64,000 nucleotides of DNA from CAYQLT01 sp964418425 (GTDB lineage: Bacteria > Bacillota > Limnochordia > Limnochordales > Geochordaceae): contig CAYQLT010000001.1 in NCBI GenBank assembly GCA_964418425.1, forward strand, positions 1 to 64,000. The letters run 5' to 3'. Every line of letters starts with the position of its first letter. Position 1 is the first letter of the stretch. The translations under genes and the position numbers were made by a program. The notes under the pieces were generated by a model. It was given only the letters and a program-made list of their open reading frames with translations. It was not told the DNA's origin and searched no databases. Positions 8,716 through 17,322 of the stretch are shown one piece after another.

Positions 8716-9870
8716 TCACGGTTCGTTGGGCCAGGGCCCCACCACGCCCTGGGCCGCCCACTCCATGCTGATGAGTTCACCCTGGGTCATGCGGATCCCC
8801 CCGGGCACCCGCAGCACGCCCTTGCGGTCGTAGATGGGCCCCTGGAACGGATCGAAAGCCATCTGCGGGTCGCTCATCTGGGCCAGGCGCTTGAGCACCA
8901 GGTCGTACACCGAGATGCGACCCAGGATGCGGTCGTTTACCTGAACCGCCTGCAGCCGCTGGCGGAAGGCCGGGTTGATGGGCATCCCCGGCCGGGCGCC
9001 GAGCTCCACGGCTCCCTGGGGCAAGAGCCACCAGTAATCCAGGTTCTCCAGGTTTCGGGAGGTGTAAACCCCGGCGTAAAGCTTGGCCAAAAAGTCCGTG
9101 TAGATCTTCTCCCAGTGCACCAGCTGCCCCGAGACCACGTAGTCGGGCGCGAAGTCGTACATGGAGGAGTAGTGGCTGCCGACGCTGGGGATGCGCCGCT
9201 GCGCGGCCACCTGGATGACCGTGGGCGAGTCCTCGGTGAACGAGAAGACGTCCGCCCCTTCGGCGATCAAGGCCTCGGTCGCCTCTTTGGCGGCGGCCGG
9301 GTTAAACCACTCGTACAGCCACCGCACGTGCACCTCGGCCTTGGGGTTGACCTCCCGAGCGCCGATGGCAAAGGCCGAGATGTGGCGCTTCACCTCCGGG
9401 ATGGGGACGGCGGCCACGTACCCGATCTTGTTGGAGCGGGTCAGCGCCCCGGCCATGAGCCCGTTCAGGTAATACACCTGGTAGAAGTCGGCCATGTAGG
9501 TGAAGACGTTGGGTGCCCGGGTGACGCCGCTGGCGTGTCCGAACACGATGTCACGGTAACGCTGCGCGGCAGCCAGCGTGCCTTGCCCGAAGCCGAAGCT
9601 GGTGGTGAAGATGACGCGCGCCCCCTGCCGGACCATCTGGTCGATGAAGGTCTCCACTTCGCCTTCCGGCACCGACTCCACGTAGAAGCTGTCCACGAAG
9701 GGCAGCGCCTGCTGAGCCAGGCGTCGCCCGAGGTCGTGCGCGTACGTCCACCCGTAATCCCCGATGGGGCCCACGTAGATGAACCCCACCTTGAGCTTCT
9801 GCTCCGCCACGGCCGGCACGGCCAGGCCAGCTACCAGAACCAGCGCCAGCAACCCTTTCAGCCAACGCAC
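8716..9870 (-). CDS. BMP-family nucleoside ABC transporter, substrate-binding protein
   Basis: 384-residue BMP/PnrA-type binding protein, the family that captures purine nucleosides. An N-terminal signal peptide runs to about residue 22 (LVAGLAVPAVAEQ) and looks like a type I peptidase site. There is no lipobox cysteine, although Gram-positive members are usually lipoproteins. The mature part begins LKVGFIYVGPIGDYGWTYAH, typical of the family. The GTG at 9870 is preceded by a GGGGGG run. It is last in the transporter gene order (ATPase, permease, permease, binding protein), whereas the binding protein is often first. The neighbourhood of purine-catabolic genes supports a nucleoside or purine ligand. 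Confidence 0.9.
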   Translation of the reverse strand: MRWLKGLLALVLVAGLAVPAVAEQKLKVGFIYVGPIGDYGWTYAHDLGRRLAQQALPFVDSFYVESVPEGEVETFIDQMVRQGARVIFTTSFGFGQGTLAAAQRYRDIVFGHASGVTRAPNVFTYMADFYQVYYLNGLMAGALTRSNKIGYVAAVPIPEVKRHISAFAIGAREVNPKAEVHVRWLYEWFNPAAAKEATEALIAEGADVFSFTEDSPTVIQVAAQRRIPSVGSHYSSMYDFAPDYVVSGQLVHWEKIYTDFLAKLYAGVYTSRNLENLDYWWLLPQGAVELGARPGMPINPAFRQRLQAVQVNDRILGRISVYDLVLKRLAQMSDPQMAFDPFQGPIYDRKGVLRVPGGIRMTQGELISMEWAAQGVVGPWPNEP

Positions 9871-9981
9871 CGCTTCATAACCCCCCTGCCCGTCTCAGCG
9901 ATTGGCCTCATGCGTCACACGCCCTGGGTTCGGGGCGCCGCACCCTTCTCGGCCCTCCACCTCCTTTCCGGGTGGCGTCGT

Positions 9982-10911
9982 TCACCGTTCGCCCCGCGCG
10001 TAGGCAAGTCCCAGCCCCTCGGGTGCGCCCAGCGCATGGCGACCCCTGCCGGCCATCGCCACCGACAGGGCCACGATGGTGAAAGCGTACGGCATCAGTT
10101 TGAGAAGCTCCGGGGCCACCCACGCCTGCAGCCGGAACGAGAGATACCACAGCGCTCCGAAGAGCAGCGCGCCCCACACGGCCCGCAGGGGATTCCAGGC
10201 GGCGAAGATGGTGATGGCGATGGCCACCCAGCCCATGCCGGCGGTCATGCCCTCGGTCCATGAGGGGCGGTACGCCACCGAGAGAAAGCCCCCCGCCACC
10301 CCCGCCAAAAGCCCGCCGGCCGTGACGGCCAGGTAACGGACGGCAAACACGTTGATCCCCAGCGCGTCGGCCGCCGCCGGCGACTCGCCCACGGAACGCC
10401 ACACGATTCCCCAGCGGCTTCGGAACATGAGCACCCACAGCGCCACCGCCAGGACGAAGGCCGCGTAGCTGAGCAGGCTTTGGCCCGAGAAGACCGCCGG
10501 CCCCAGAACCGGGATGGAGGCCAGGACGGGCACGTCCACCTCGGGAAGCGGGTGGCGAAGGGGCACTCCCTCCCACCCCCGTCCCAACAGACCGGCCAAC
10601 CCCAGCCCGAACATGGTCAGCGCCAGGCCCGAGACGTACTGGTTGGCACGGAGCGTGACGGCCAGGAAGGCGTGCAGCAGGGCCGCCAGGGCGCCGGCGA
10701 GCGCCGCAACAGCCACTCCCAGGCCTGCAGAACCGCTCAACTGCGCCGTGGCGAAGGCGAAGAAAGCCCCCAGGATCATCATGCCCTCCACGCCCAGGTT
10801 GACCACGCCCGCCCGCTCCGCACAGATCTCGCCCAGCGTGGCCCATAAAAGAGGCGTGCCAAAGGCCACCGCCCGGCTCAGCGTGCCGACGAGCCAGTCC
10901 GCTCCGGCCAC
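9982..10911 (-). CDS. Nucleoside ABC transporter permease (second)
   Basis: 309-residue integral membrane permease of the branched-chain amino-acid/nucleoside (BPD_transp_2) family, similar to NupQ/YufQ. About eight hydrophobic helices are visible, with the family sequence AERAGVVNLGVEGMMILGAF near the start and RSVGESPAAADALGIN in the cytoplasmic loop. I prefer the GTG at 10911 because GGAGG sits seven bases upstream. A start at 10962 would give 17 more residues and a longer overlap. The reading frame overlaps the upstream permease gene by 34 bases, implying coupled translation. Confidence 0.88.
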   Translation of the reverse strand: MAGADWLVGTLSRAVAFGTPLLWATLGEICAERAGVVNLGVEGMMILGAFFAFATAQLSGSAGLGVAVAALAGALAALLHAFLAVTLRANQYVSGLALTMFGLGLAGLLGRGWEGVPLRHPLPEVDVPVLASIPVLGPAVFSGQSLLSYAAFVLAVALWVLMFRSRWGIVWRSVGESPAAADALGINVFAVRYLAVTAGGLLAGVAGGFLSVAYRPSWTEGMTAGMGWVAIAITIFAAWNPLRAVWGALLFGALWYLSFRLQAWVAPELLKLMPYAFTIVALSVAMAGRGRHALGAPEGLGLAYARGER

Positions 10912-11993
10912 GGCGCCACCTCCGGAGCCCAACGGATCCGGTAGCGCATCAGCGGCTCGCATCCCACCACGAAAAAGAGGATGAGCCCGTTGAATACGTT
11001 GACGGCCTGAAAAGGCATGCGCAGCGCGACCTTCATCACATCCCCGCTGGCGAAGATGAGCCCCATGAAAAGGGAAGCCAGGATCGCCCCCAGAGGGCTT
11101 CCCCGCGCCAGCAGGGCCACGATGATGCCGGTGTACCCGTATCCCAGGGATATCTGGGTGGGCCCGAGAAGCCGCCGATGGATGCCGGCCACCTCGCCAA
11201 AGCCCGCCAGGGCGGCGGCCGATGCGGACAGGGCCATCACCACGGAGATGGTGCGCATCACGTCGATGCCGGCGTACCGGGCTGCCCGGACGTTTTCGCC
11301 CAGCACCCGCACCTCATGGCCCAGCCGGGTGCGGCGCAACAGGAACTCGCCCGCCACCGCCAGACACAGCCCGATGACCAGTGTGGGCCAGTGAACCTGG
11401 GTCCCCGGCAGCCAGGGCAGCCAGGCCGAGCGGGGGAAGGTGTCGCTGTACGGGAAGCCCCACACCGCCTTTCCCTTCCACGGGCCGTGGATGAGCCACT
11501 CCACCACGTAGATGGCGATGTAGTTCATCATCAGCGTGGTGATCACTTCGTTGACCCCAAGCCGCCCCCGCAGCACCGTGGGCAGCATGCCCCACACCAC
11601 CCCGGCGGCTGCGGCGGCCACCGCCATGGCCGGCAGCATCCAGGGGGCCGGGACGGGCACGAACAGCGCCACCCCCGCGGCCCCCACCGCACCGGCCAGA
11701 AGCTGCCCCTCGGCACCGATGTTCCAAAACCGGGCCCGAAACGCGAGCACCAACCCCACGCCCACCAGCAGAAGCGGCGTGGCCCGTCGCAGAACCTGCG
11801 CGACTCCCCGCCAATCGCCCAGGGTGCCGCTCAGCACCACGGAGTACGCGTGCAGGGGATTGACGCCGTATCCCCAGAAGATGAGGGCTCCCACGGCGAA
11901 AGCGCCCAGGATGGCCAGCCCCGTCACGCCCACCACGACAGCGGCCGGGGGATCCGGGCGGGGGACGATGCGAAAAGGTCCAATCGCCCGCAC
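10878..11993 (-). CDS. Nucleoside ABC transporter permease (first)
   Basis: 371-residue permease of the same BPD_transp_2 family, similar to NupP/YufP. It has multiple hydrophobic helices, the conserved RFWNIGAEGQLLAGA and RGRLGVNEVITTLMMNYIA segments, and the cytoplasmic-loop motif VLGENVRAARYAGID that contacts the ATPase. The GTG at 11993 lies seven bases after the ATPase stop. It forms a heteromeric channel with the product of 9982-10911. Confidence 0.9.
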   Translation of the reverse strand: MRAIGPFRIVPRPDPPAAVVVGVTGLAILGAFAVGALIFWGYGVNPLHAYSVVLSGTLGDWRGVAQVLRRATPLLLVGVGLVLAFRARFWNIGAEGQLLAGAVGAAGVALFVPVPAPWMLPAMAVAAAAAGVVWGMLPTVLRGRLGVNEVITTLMMNYIAIYVVEWLIHGPWKGKAVWGFPYSDTFPRSAWLPWLPGTQVHWPTLVIGLCLAVAGEFLLRRTRLGHEVRVLGENVRAARYAGIDVMRTISVVMALSASAAALAGFGEVAGIHRRLLGPTQISLGYGYTGIIVALLARGSPLGAILASLFMGLIFASGDVMKVALRMPFQAVNVFNGLILFFVVGCEPLMRYRIRWAPEVAPWPERTGSSAR

Positions 11994-12000
11994 GCCGCCT

Positions 12001-13578
12001 CTACCCCCGTGCCGGCTCCGGCTCCACGCCGGCCATCATGAGCCCGATGCGTTCGCGCTCGGCCTCGTCGGCCTGGACCACGCCCATGATCCTTCCGCCG
12101 AACACCACGGCGATGCGGTCGGACAGCGCGAGGATCTCGTCCAGGTCCTCGGACACCAGCAACACCCCGGCGCCCCGATCCCGCTGGCGCAACAGCACCT
12201 CGTGAACCTGCTCGGTGGCGCCCACGTCCAGCCCGTAGGTGGGATGGGCGGCGACGATGAGGTCGGGCTGCCCCGAAAGCTCCCTGGCCAGGATCAGCTT
12301 CTGAATGTTGCCGCCCGAAAGGGCCCTGGCCCGGGTGGAGAGGCCCGGCGTCACGATCCCGTACTCCGCCACGGCCTGCCGGGCGAAGTCTGCGATGCGG
12401 CGGGCGTCCAGAAAGGGACCCCTGCAAAAGGGCGGGTAGCGGTAGCGATTCAGCACCAGGTTTTCCGCCACCGTCATCCCGGCCACCACGCCGGTGCCCA
12501 GCCGATCCTCGGGGATGTGGGCGATGCCGGACTCGGCCAAAGCCCGCGGGGACTGGCCGCCCACCGGCCGCCCCCGCATTCGGATCTCGCCCCGCAGCGG
12601 CCGGCGAAGCCCGGTGAGTACCTCCACCAGCTCCTGCTGGCCGTTGCCCGCCACCCCCGCCAGTCCCAGGATCTCGCCCTGGTGCACCGTCAGGGAGATG
12701 CCCCGCACCGCCGGGATTCCCCGGTCGTCCCGGGCCCAGAGGTTCCGCACCTCCAGCACCGGGGGCCCCGGCGGGCGACGGGCCGCTCGCCGGTCGAAGG
12801 CCACCTCCCGCCCCACCATCAGCTCCGCAAGGGTGCGCTTGTCCGTAGCGGCGCGGGCCAGGCTGGCTACCACCCGGCCCCGGCGCAGGACGGTGATGCG
12901 GTCTGCGATCTCCAGAACCTCGTCCAGCTTGTGGCTGATGAAGATGACCGAATGGCCCTCCTGCGTCATGCGCCGAAGCACCTCAAACAGGCTGCGGGCC
13001 TCCTGGGGGGTCAGCACGCTGGTGGGTTCGTCCAGAACCAAAAGACGCGCCCCCCGGATGAGGGCCTTGAGGATTTCCACCCGCTGCTGTTCGCCGGCCG
13101 ACAGCTGCCAGACAAACGCCCGCGGGTCGACACCAAGCCCGTAGCGCTCGCCCAGCTCGCGCAGGCGCTGCTCGACCGAGGCCATGGGCCACAAGAACCG
13201 AACGCCCGGAAGGCCCAGGGCTACGTTTTCGGCGACCGTGTGGCGTCGGACCAGCAGGAAGTGCTGGGGCACCAGGCCGATGCCAAGCTCGATGGCCTGG
13301 CGCGGGGAGCGGATGCGTACGGCGCGGCCGTTGACCCGGATCTCACCCGCGTCTGGCTGGTGGATGCCGTACAGAATGTGGACCAGGGTGGTCTTTCCCG
13401 CCCCGTTTTCGCCCAGCAGGGCATGCACCTCGCCCGGCCGCACGTCCAGGCTGACCCGGTCGTTGGCCACCACCCCGGGAAACGCCTTGGTGATCTCGCG
13501 CATCGCCAGCCAGGGCGCGCGGTCCTCCCCGGGAGCTGAGGCTTCCAGTTGCGGGCGCACGGCTGCCTTCTCAACCAT
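12001..13578 (-). CDS. Nucleoside ABC transporter ATP-binding protein (double NBD)
   Basis: 525-residue tandem ATPase of the RbsA/NupO type. The first nucleotide-binding domain is intact: Walker A GENGAGKTT at residues 56-64, signature LSAGEQQR and Walker B LLVLDEPT. The second is degenerate, as usual for this family: GVAGNGQQEL in place of Walker A, a good LSGGNIQK signature, and LIVAAHPTYGLD in place of Walker B. It energises import through the two downstream permeases. The ATG at 13578 has no clear ribosome-binding site, so a somewhat later start is possible. The gene is first in its four-gene operon and follows the winged-helix gene by 53 bases. Confidence 0.92.
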   Translation of the reverse strand: MVEKAAVRPQLEASAPGEDRAPWLAMREITKAFPGVVANDRVSLDVRPGEVHALLGENGAGKTTLVHILYGIHQPDAGEIRVNGRAVRIRSPRQAIELGIGLVPQHFLLVRRHTVAENVALGLPGVRFLWPMASVEQRLRELGERYGLGVDPRAFVWQLSAGEQQRVEILKALIRGARLLVLDEPTSVLTPQEARSLFEVLRRMTQEGHSVIFISHKLDEVLEIADRITVLRRGRVVASLARAATDKRTLAELMVGREVAFDRRAARRPPGPPVLEVRNLWARDDRGIPAVRGISLTVHQGEILGLAGVAGNGQQELVEVLTGLRRPLRGEIRMRGRPVGGQSPRALAESGIAHIPEDRLGTGVVAGMTVAENLVLNRYRYPPFCRGPFLDARRIADFARQAVAEYGIVTPGLSTRARALSGGNIQKLILARELSGQPDLIVAAHPTYGLDVGATEQVHEVLLRQRDRGAGVLLVSEDLDEILALSDRIAVVFGGRIMGVVQADEAERERIGLMMAGVEPEPARG

Positions 13579-13631
13579 GGGCTAACGGTTGGTGACAGCC
13601 CCGCCCGATTCCTGCTGCCGGGTCGACGCCG

Positions 13632-14366
13632 TCAAGAAACCGTTCGGATGGCCTGCAGAAGGGTTTCGGGTTCGTCGCCGTCTTCCGGCACCGAAGCGAG
13701 GGAACCCACGAACTCGGCCGGAACGGCCAGGGCGCTCGCCGCGGGCAGCGAGGCCTGTGCCAGGTGCTCCAAAAGCCGCATCCGCACCCGAGCGGCCGCC
13801 TCCCGGTCCGTGTGGGGCAGCATGACCACCAGCCCGTCGTTTCCCTGCTGGCCCACCAGGTCCACGGCCCGCAGCACCGGCCGCACCCGGGCGGCTGCCT
13901 CCTCCAGGAGATCGCGGACGACGCGAGGACCGTGGCGGCGCAGCACCTCGGGCCAGATGGGAGAGCGCAGGCCGATGAGGGCCACCGCGACCCCGTAGCG
14001 TCGCCATACGCCCACGTAGTGCTCGATGAAGCGGCGGAGCTCCACCTCAGACAAGAGCGCGCCGGCAGGCTCCTCGGGTCGCGCCGGCGCCGAGGGCGGT
14101 GCCACCGGGTAGTACCCCCCTCGGCGCCCCTGCCGCACTCCCAGGAGTCCCCGGGTGACCAGGCCTCGCGCCTGCTCCCGCACGTAGCTCGGGTACAGGT
14201 TCAGGGCCGCCCCGATGACCTCAGAGGGTACCGCCTTCCAATAGGTCGCCCCGCACTGGCGCAGATAGTGCAGGATGTGCCGCTGCACCACCGCCAGGTC
14301 GTCGGGCGGCTGGCCCTGCTGGGGGGCCCAACTGGCGAAAGCCGGTCGCGACTCCTCCGTCGTCAC
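13632..14366 (-). CDS. Winged-helix protein with degenerate GGDEF domain
   Basis: 244-residue protein. Residues about 25-90 look like a winged helix-turn-helix (ILHYLRQCGATYWKAVPSEV, then a GGYYPV wing). Residues about 105-235 align by eye with a GGDEF domain: a VALIGL strand, a GPRVVRDLLEEAAARVRPVLRAVD helix, then GQQGNDGLVVMLP where GGDEF enzymes have RYGGDEF. The active-site residues are lost, so it is probably not a cyclase. It may be a nucleotide-sensing regulator. The GTG at 14366 starts only about 11 bases after the likely transcription start. The gene lies immediately upstream of the nucleoside transporter genes and may control them. I know no named family for it. Confidence 0.6.
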   Translation of the reverse strand: MTTEESRPAFASWAPQQGQPPDDLAVVQRHILHYLRQCGATYWKAVPSEVIGAALNLYPSYVREQARGLVTRGLLGVRQGRRGGYYPVAPPSAPARPEEPAGALLSEVELRRFIEHYVGVWRRYGVAVALIGLRSPIWPEVLRRHGPRVVRDLLEEAAARVRPVLRAVDLVGQQGNDGLVVMLPHTDREAAARVRMRLLEHLAQASLPAASALAVPAEFVGSLASVPEDGDEPETLLQAIRTVS

Positions 14367-14383
14367 ATGCCGTGCCCCGCGGT

Positions 14384-14392
14384 ATTATACCA
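14384..14392 (-). promoter_or_regulatory. Extended -10 promoter for the winged-helix gene
   Basis: On the minus strand the 33-base gap after the MoeB-rhodanese gene carries TGGTATAAT: a perfect TATAAT at 14389-14384 with the TGn extension at 14392-14390. No good -35 box is present at 16-18 bases. The predicted start near 14377 leaves a very short leader before the GTG at 14366. It gives the winged-helix gene, and perhaps the nucleoside transporter operon behind it, transcription independent of the sulfur operon upstream. Confidence 0.55.
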
Positions 14393-14399
14393 GAGCTCT

Positions 14400-15578
14400 T
14401 TACCCGTCACCCGCACCCTCCAGCGGAAGCTGGTGATTGAGCCAGGCGATCACGCCGCCCTGGAGGTTGTAGACCCGGGTGAAGCCCAGCTGAAGGAGAC
14501 TGGAGGCTCCTCGGGCGCTGCGCTCTCCCACTGCGCAGTACACGATGAGTTCGCGGTCTGCGGGTAGCTCTCCTGCCCGGGCCACCAGCTCGCCCAGGGG
14601 GATCCAGAGGGAACCGGGGATCCGCAGGATGTCCCGCTCGGCCTTTTCCCGGACGTCCACCAGCACCGCCTGACCCGCCTGCGCCCGCTCCCACGCCTGC
14701 GGCGGTGTCAGCTCGGGCGGCCTGCCGTCCGTCGTGCTCGGGGCCTGCGAGGCGCTGCGGGCCCGGTGATGGGGCACCCCGCAAAACTCCTCGTAGTCGA
14801 TGAGGCGGGTGATGGTCGGGCGATCCCCGCAGATGGGGCAGGCAGGATCCTTCTGCCAGCGCACCACACGGACCTCGGCGGTGAGGGCATCGAACAGGAG
14901 CAGCCTGTTTACCAGGGTCTCGCCCACCCCCAGGAGTACCTTGACAGCTTCCATGGCCTGCAACGTTCCGAAAAAGCCTGCGACGGCTCCCAGGATGCCC
15001 GCCTCCGCGCAGCTGGGGACACTCCCGGGAGGGGGTGGGGAGGGGAAGAGGCAGCGGTAGCAGCCCCGGCCGGGCAGGTAGGTGGTGGCCTGACCTTCCC
15101 ACCGCAGGATGCTCGCGTCCACCAGAGGCTTGCCCAAAAGCACGCAGGCGTCGTTGACCAGATAGCGGGTGGGGAAGTTGTCGCACCCGTTGACGATCAC
15201 GTCGTACTCCTGCAAGATCTCCAGGGCGTTTTCGGAGGTGAGCACCGTCTGGTAGGCGCGCACCTTCACGTCCGGGTTGACGTCCTCCAGGGTTCGGCGA
15301 GCGGACTGGGTCTTGGGCCGCCCCACGTCATGGGTGAAATGCAGCACCTGCCGCTGCAGGTTCGTCAGGTCCACGCGGTCGCCATCCACGATCCCCAGCG
15401 TGCCCACCCCCGCGGCGGCGAGGTACAGGGCGGCCGGTGACCCAAGACCCCCGGCGCCGATGACCAAAACCCGGGAGTCCAGCAGGCGGCGCTGACCTTC
15501 CACCCCCACCTCCTGCAGCAACACGTGCCGGCTGTAACGCTCCATCTGCTCGGCGCTCAAAAGCGGCTGCGTCTTCAA
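14400..15578 (-). CDS. MoeB/ThiF-type adenylyltransferase fused to rhodanese
   Basis: 392-residue E1-like enzyme. The N-terminal adenylation domain carries RYSRHVLLQEVG, the nucleotide loop VIGAGGLGSPAALY and NCDNFPTRY-type residues. Two zinc-binding pairs follow (CYRC and CPIC). A C-terminal rhodanese domain (about residues 290-385) has its persulfide cysteine in VYCAVGERSA. The same architecture is found in MOCS3/Uba4 and mycobacterial MoeZ, which adenylate the Gly-Gly end of a ubiquitin-like carrier and then thiolate it. The TTG start at 15578 overlaps the tusA stop as TTGA. The likely partner is the carrier at 18443-18721 in the same island. Confidence 0.9.
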   Translation of the reverse strand: MKTQPLLSAEQMERYSRHVLLQEVGVEGQRRLLDSRVLVIGAGGLGSPAALYLAAAGVGTLGIVDGDRVDLTNLQRQVLHFTHDVGRPKTQSARRTLEDVNPDVKVRAYQTVLTSENALEILQEYDVIVNGCDNFPTRYLVNDACVLLGKPLVDASILRWEGQATTYLPGRGCYRCLFPSPPPPGSVPSCAEAGILGAVAGFFGTLQAMEAVKVLLGVGETLVNRLLLFDALTAEVRVVRWQKDPACPICGDRPTITRLIDYEEFCGVPHHRARSASQAPSTTDGRPPELTPPQAWERAQAGQAVLVDVREKAERDILRIPGSLWIPLGELVARAGELPADRELIVYCAVGERSARGASSLLQLGFTRVYNLQGGVIAWLNHQLPLEGAGDG

Positions 15579-15853
15579 GCGGATGGCCCCCTTTCGACGC
15601 GCGGCGTCGCCGAGGCCGGCGCGCCGGTCTTCTGTTCCCCGGGTTTGAAGACCACGACCTTCCACAGGCCGGGGGCCAGCTCCTCGATCCGGCTCTGGTA
15701 GCCCAGCCGGGAGGTGTACGCCGGGATGGTTTGCAGGGCCGGCGGGTGATCCGTCAGGACCTCCAGCTCCTCTCCGGGCGCCAGGCGGGGCAGCGCCTCC
15801 ACGGCCCGCAGCATGGGATATGGACAGATCTCGCCCCGGACGTCCAGTTGCAT
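15575..15853 (-). CDS. tusA: TusA-like sulfur carrier protein
   Basis: 92-residue TusA/SirA-family protein that passes persulfide sulfur between enzymes. It opens LDVRGEICPYPMLRAVEAL, containing the family Cys-Pro-x-Pro motif with the persulfide cysteine near residue 10. The ATG at 15853 is nine bases after AAAGGGG; a TTG nine bases upstream is possible. The C-terminal 20 residues are a non-conserved tail. It lies between the thiosulfate transporter gene and the MoeB-rhodanese gene, a placement known for YeeE/YeeD (TsuA/TsuB) pairs, where the TusA-like protein receives imported thiosulfate sulfur. Confidence 0.9.
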   Translation of the reverse strand: MQLDVRGEICPYPMLRAVEALPRLAPGEELEVLTDHPPALQTIPAYTSRLGYQSRIEELAPGLWKVVVFKPGEQKTGAPASATPRVERGPSA

Positions 15854-15959
15854 TCCAACCAACCCCTTTCGTACGGGTTTGAAGACCCACGGGCGTCACC
15901 GGCTCCCGTTGAGATGGCACCCTTGCGCTCCTTTGCCCGGCCGGGCCGGGGCATGGCCC

Positions 15960-17312
15960 CTATGCGAGCCTGCGCACCAGCCTGGTTCCCAGGCCCGCTC
16001 CTGCCAGCAGGGATAGGCCGAACACCCACCCGTTGAGCCCCAGCGACGGGATGGCGGAGAAAAACGCCCCTATGGTGCAGCCCCCGGCGATGCCCGCTCC
16101 GTAGCCCATCAAGACCCCTCCCCCTGCCGCCTGCCACCAGCGCCGCCGGGGCGGCCTGCGCCACCGGAACTCCCCCGCCAGCAGCGCCGATGTGAGGCTG
16201 CCTGCCACCAGGCCCGCGTCCAGCATCAGGGAGTGGCTGATGAGGGAGCTTCCCCCCATCACCAGGGTGCATCCGGGAAGCTGGTCGGCCCCAAGAAGCG
16301 GCCCCGGGGACCACCCCACGGTCTCCAGAAGCTTCAAAGACCAGCGCGACAACTCACCGGTCAAACCCAGAGGCATGTGGGCCAGGTACACGTACACGTT
16401 CAGCACGCCCAAAAGGAGCCCGCCCACCAGTACCGGCCAGCCGCGGCGAAAGAGCGCGCCGAGGAGCTGCCGCAGCTGGTCCCGAAGGGCCTCGCGCACT
16501 GCCACCGAGGCCGGCAAGGCGGCCAGTCCGGAGCCCGGCAGAGCTGTGCCGCCGCCGGGGCCTGGCGGCGCAACGCCCGCGGGAGCCAGCCCGGCGACGC
16601 CAGGCGGGCCGGCGGAGACAGGGATGGGCGATGGTACGCCTGCTGCGGCCAGCGCGGCCCGGCCTTTGGCCTCCCGAAACTCCAGCAGCAACCATACTGC
16701 CGCCAGGCCTCCAAGGGTGGCCAGCAGCGCGCCGCCGTAGCCCAGATACTCGGGCAGCCAGATGGCTCGGCCCCGACCGATGGCACGCTCCCACCAGAAG
16801 TTCCAGGTGTGGGCGGCCAGGCCCAGCCCTGCCAGGATCCCGGCGAAGGCGGCATAGGAGGCGCCGTAACCCTCGCCCATCCGATAGAGGGTTCCCGAGA
16901 CGCACCCCCCGGCCAGCACCATCCCGATCCCGAAGACCACACCTCCCGCCACCAGGTGCCAGCCCAGCGGGAAGAGGTGGGCCTCCGGAGGCAGCACGCC
17001 CAACCCCGGGCGGGCCACCATCTTGGACTCCAGCAGGGCAAAGCCGGCCGCCGCAGCTGCCATGCCCACCAGAATACCCCTCAGGGTGGGCGAGGCGCCG
17101 AAGAGGAACAGGTCCCGGAACGCACTGGCAAAGCACAGGCGGCTGCGTTGGAGCACCAGCCCGAAAACGAGCCCGAACACCCAGAACAGCACGAAGTCGC
17201 TTCCCCACCGGCTGCTGTAGATGCCCACCGCGGCCACCAGGGCCACGGCGACCAGACCTGCAGCCGTCCGGGCGGGGGCCGGGGCAGGGACCGGCCGGGC
17301 GATGGCAGCCAT
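15960..17312 (-). CDS. YeeE/YedE-family thiosulfate transporter (TsuA-like)
   Basis: 450-residue membrane protein with about 10-12 hydrophobic helices. It carries the three conserved cysteines used to pass thiosulfate in YeeE/TsuA: RSRLCFASAFRD, AGGCVSGTLYRMGEG and AGGCTIGAFFSAIPSLGLNGW. A proline/glycine-rich cytoplasmic loop of about 60 residues separates the halves. The ATG at 17312 follows GAGGTGAG. Neighbouring tusA and an exported rhodanese support inorganic sulfur uptake. The substrate is inferred from family and context. A 106-base spacer with GC-rich palindromes precedes tusA. Confidence 0.88.
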   Translation of the reverse strand: MAAIARPVPAPAPARTAAGLVAVALVAAVGIYSSRWGSDFVLFWVFGLVFGLVLQRSRLCFASAFRDLFLFGASPTLRGILVGMAAAAAGFALLESKMVARPGLGVLPPEAHLFPLGWHLVAGGVVFGIGMVLAGGCVSGTLYRMGEGYGASYAAFAGILAGLGLAAHTWNFWWERAIGRGRAIWLPEYLGYGGALLATLGGLAAVWLLLEFREAKGRAALAAAGVPSPIPVSAGPPGVAGLAPAGVAPPGPGGGTALPGSGLAALPASVAVREALRDQLRQLLGALFRRGWPVLVGGLLLGVLNVYVYLAHMPLGLTGELSRWSLKLLETVGWSPGPLLGADQLPGCTLVMGGSSLISHSLMLDAGLVAGSLTSALLAGEFRWRRPPRRRWWQAAGGGVLMGYGAGIAGGCTIGAFFSAIPSLGLNGWVFGLSLLAGAGLGTRLVRRLA

Positions 17313-17322
17313 GCTTCTCACC

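Noticed and set aside
10878..10962. The second permease gene starting at 10962
   Set aside because: GTG 10911 has GGAGG at ideal spacing and gives a smaller overlap; the residues before it are unconserved.
11536..13539. A 667-codon plus-strand open frame opposite the nucleoside transporter genes
   Set aside because: The opposite strand encodes an ABC permease and ATPase with intact motifs; this frame has none.
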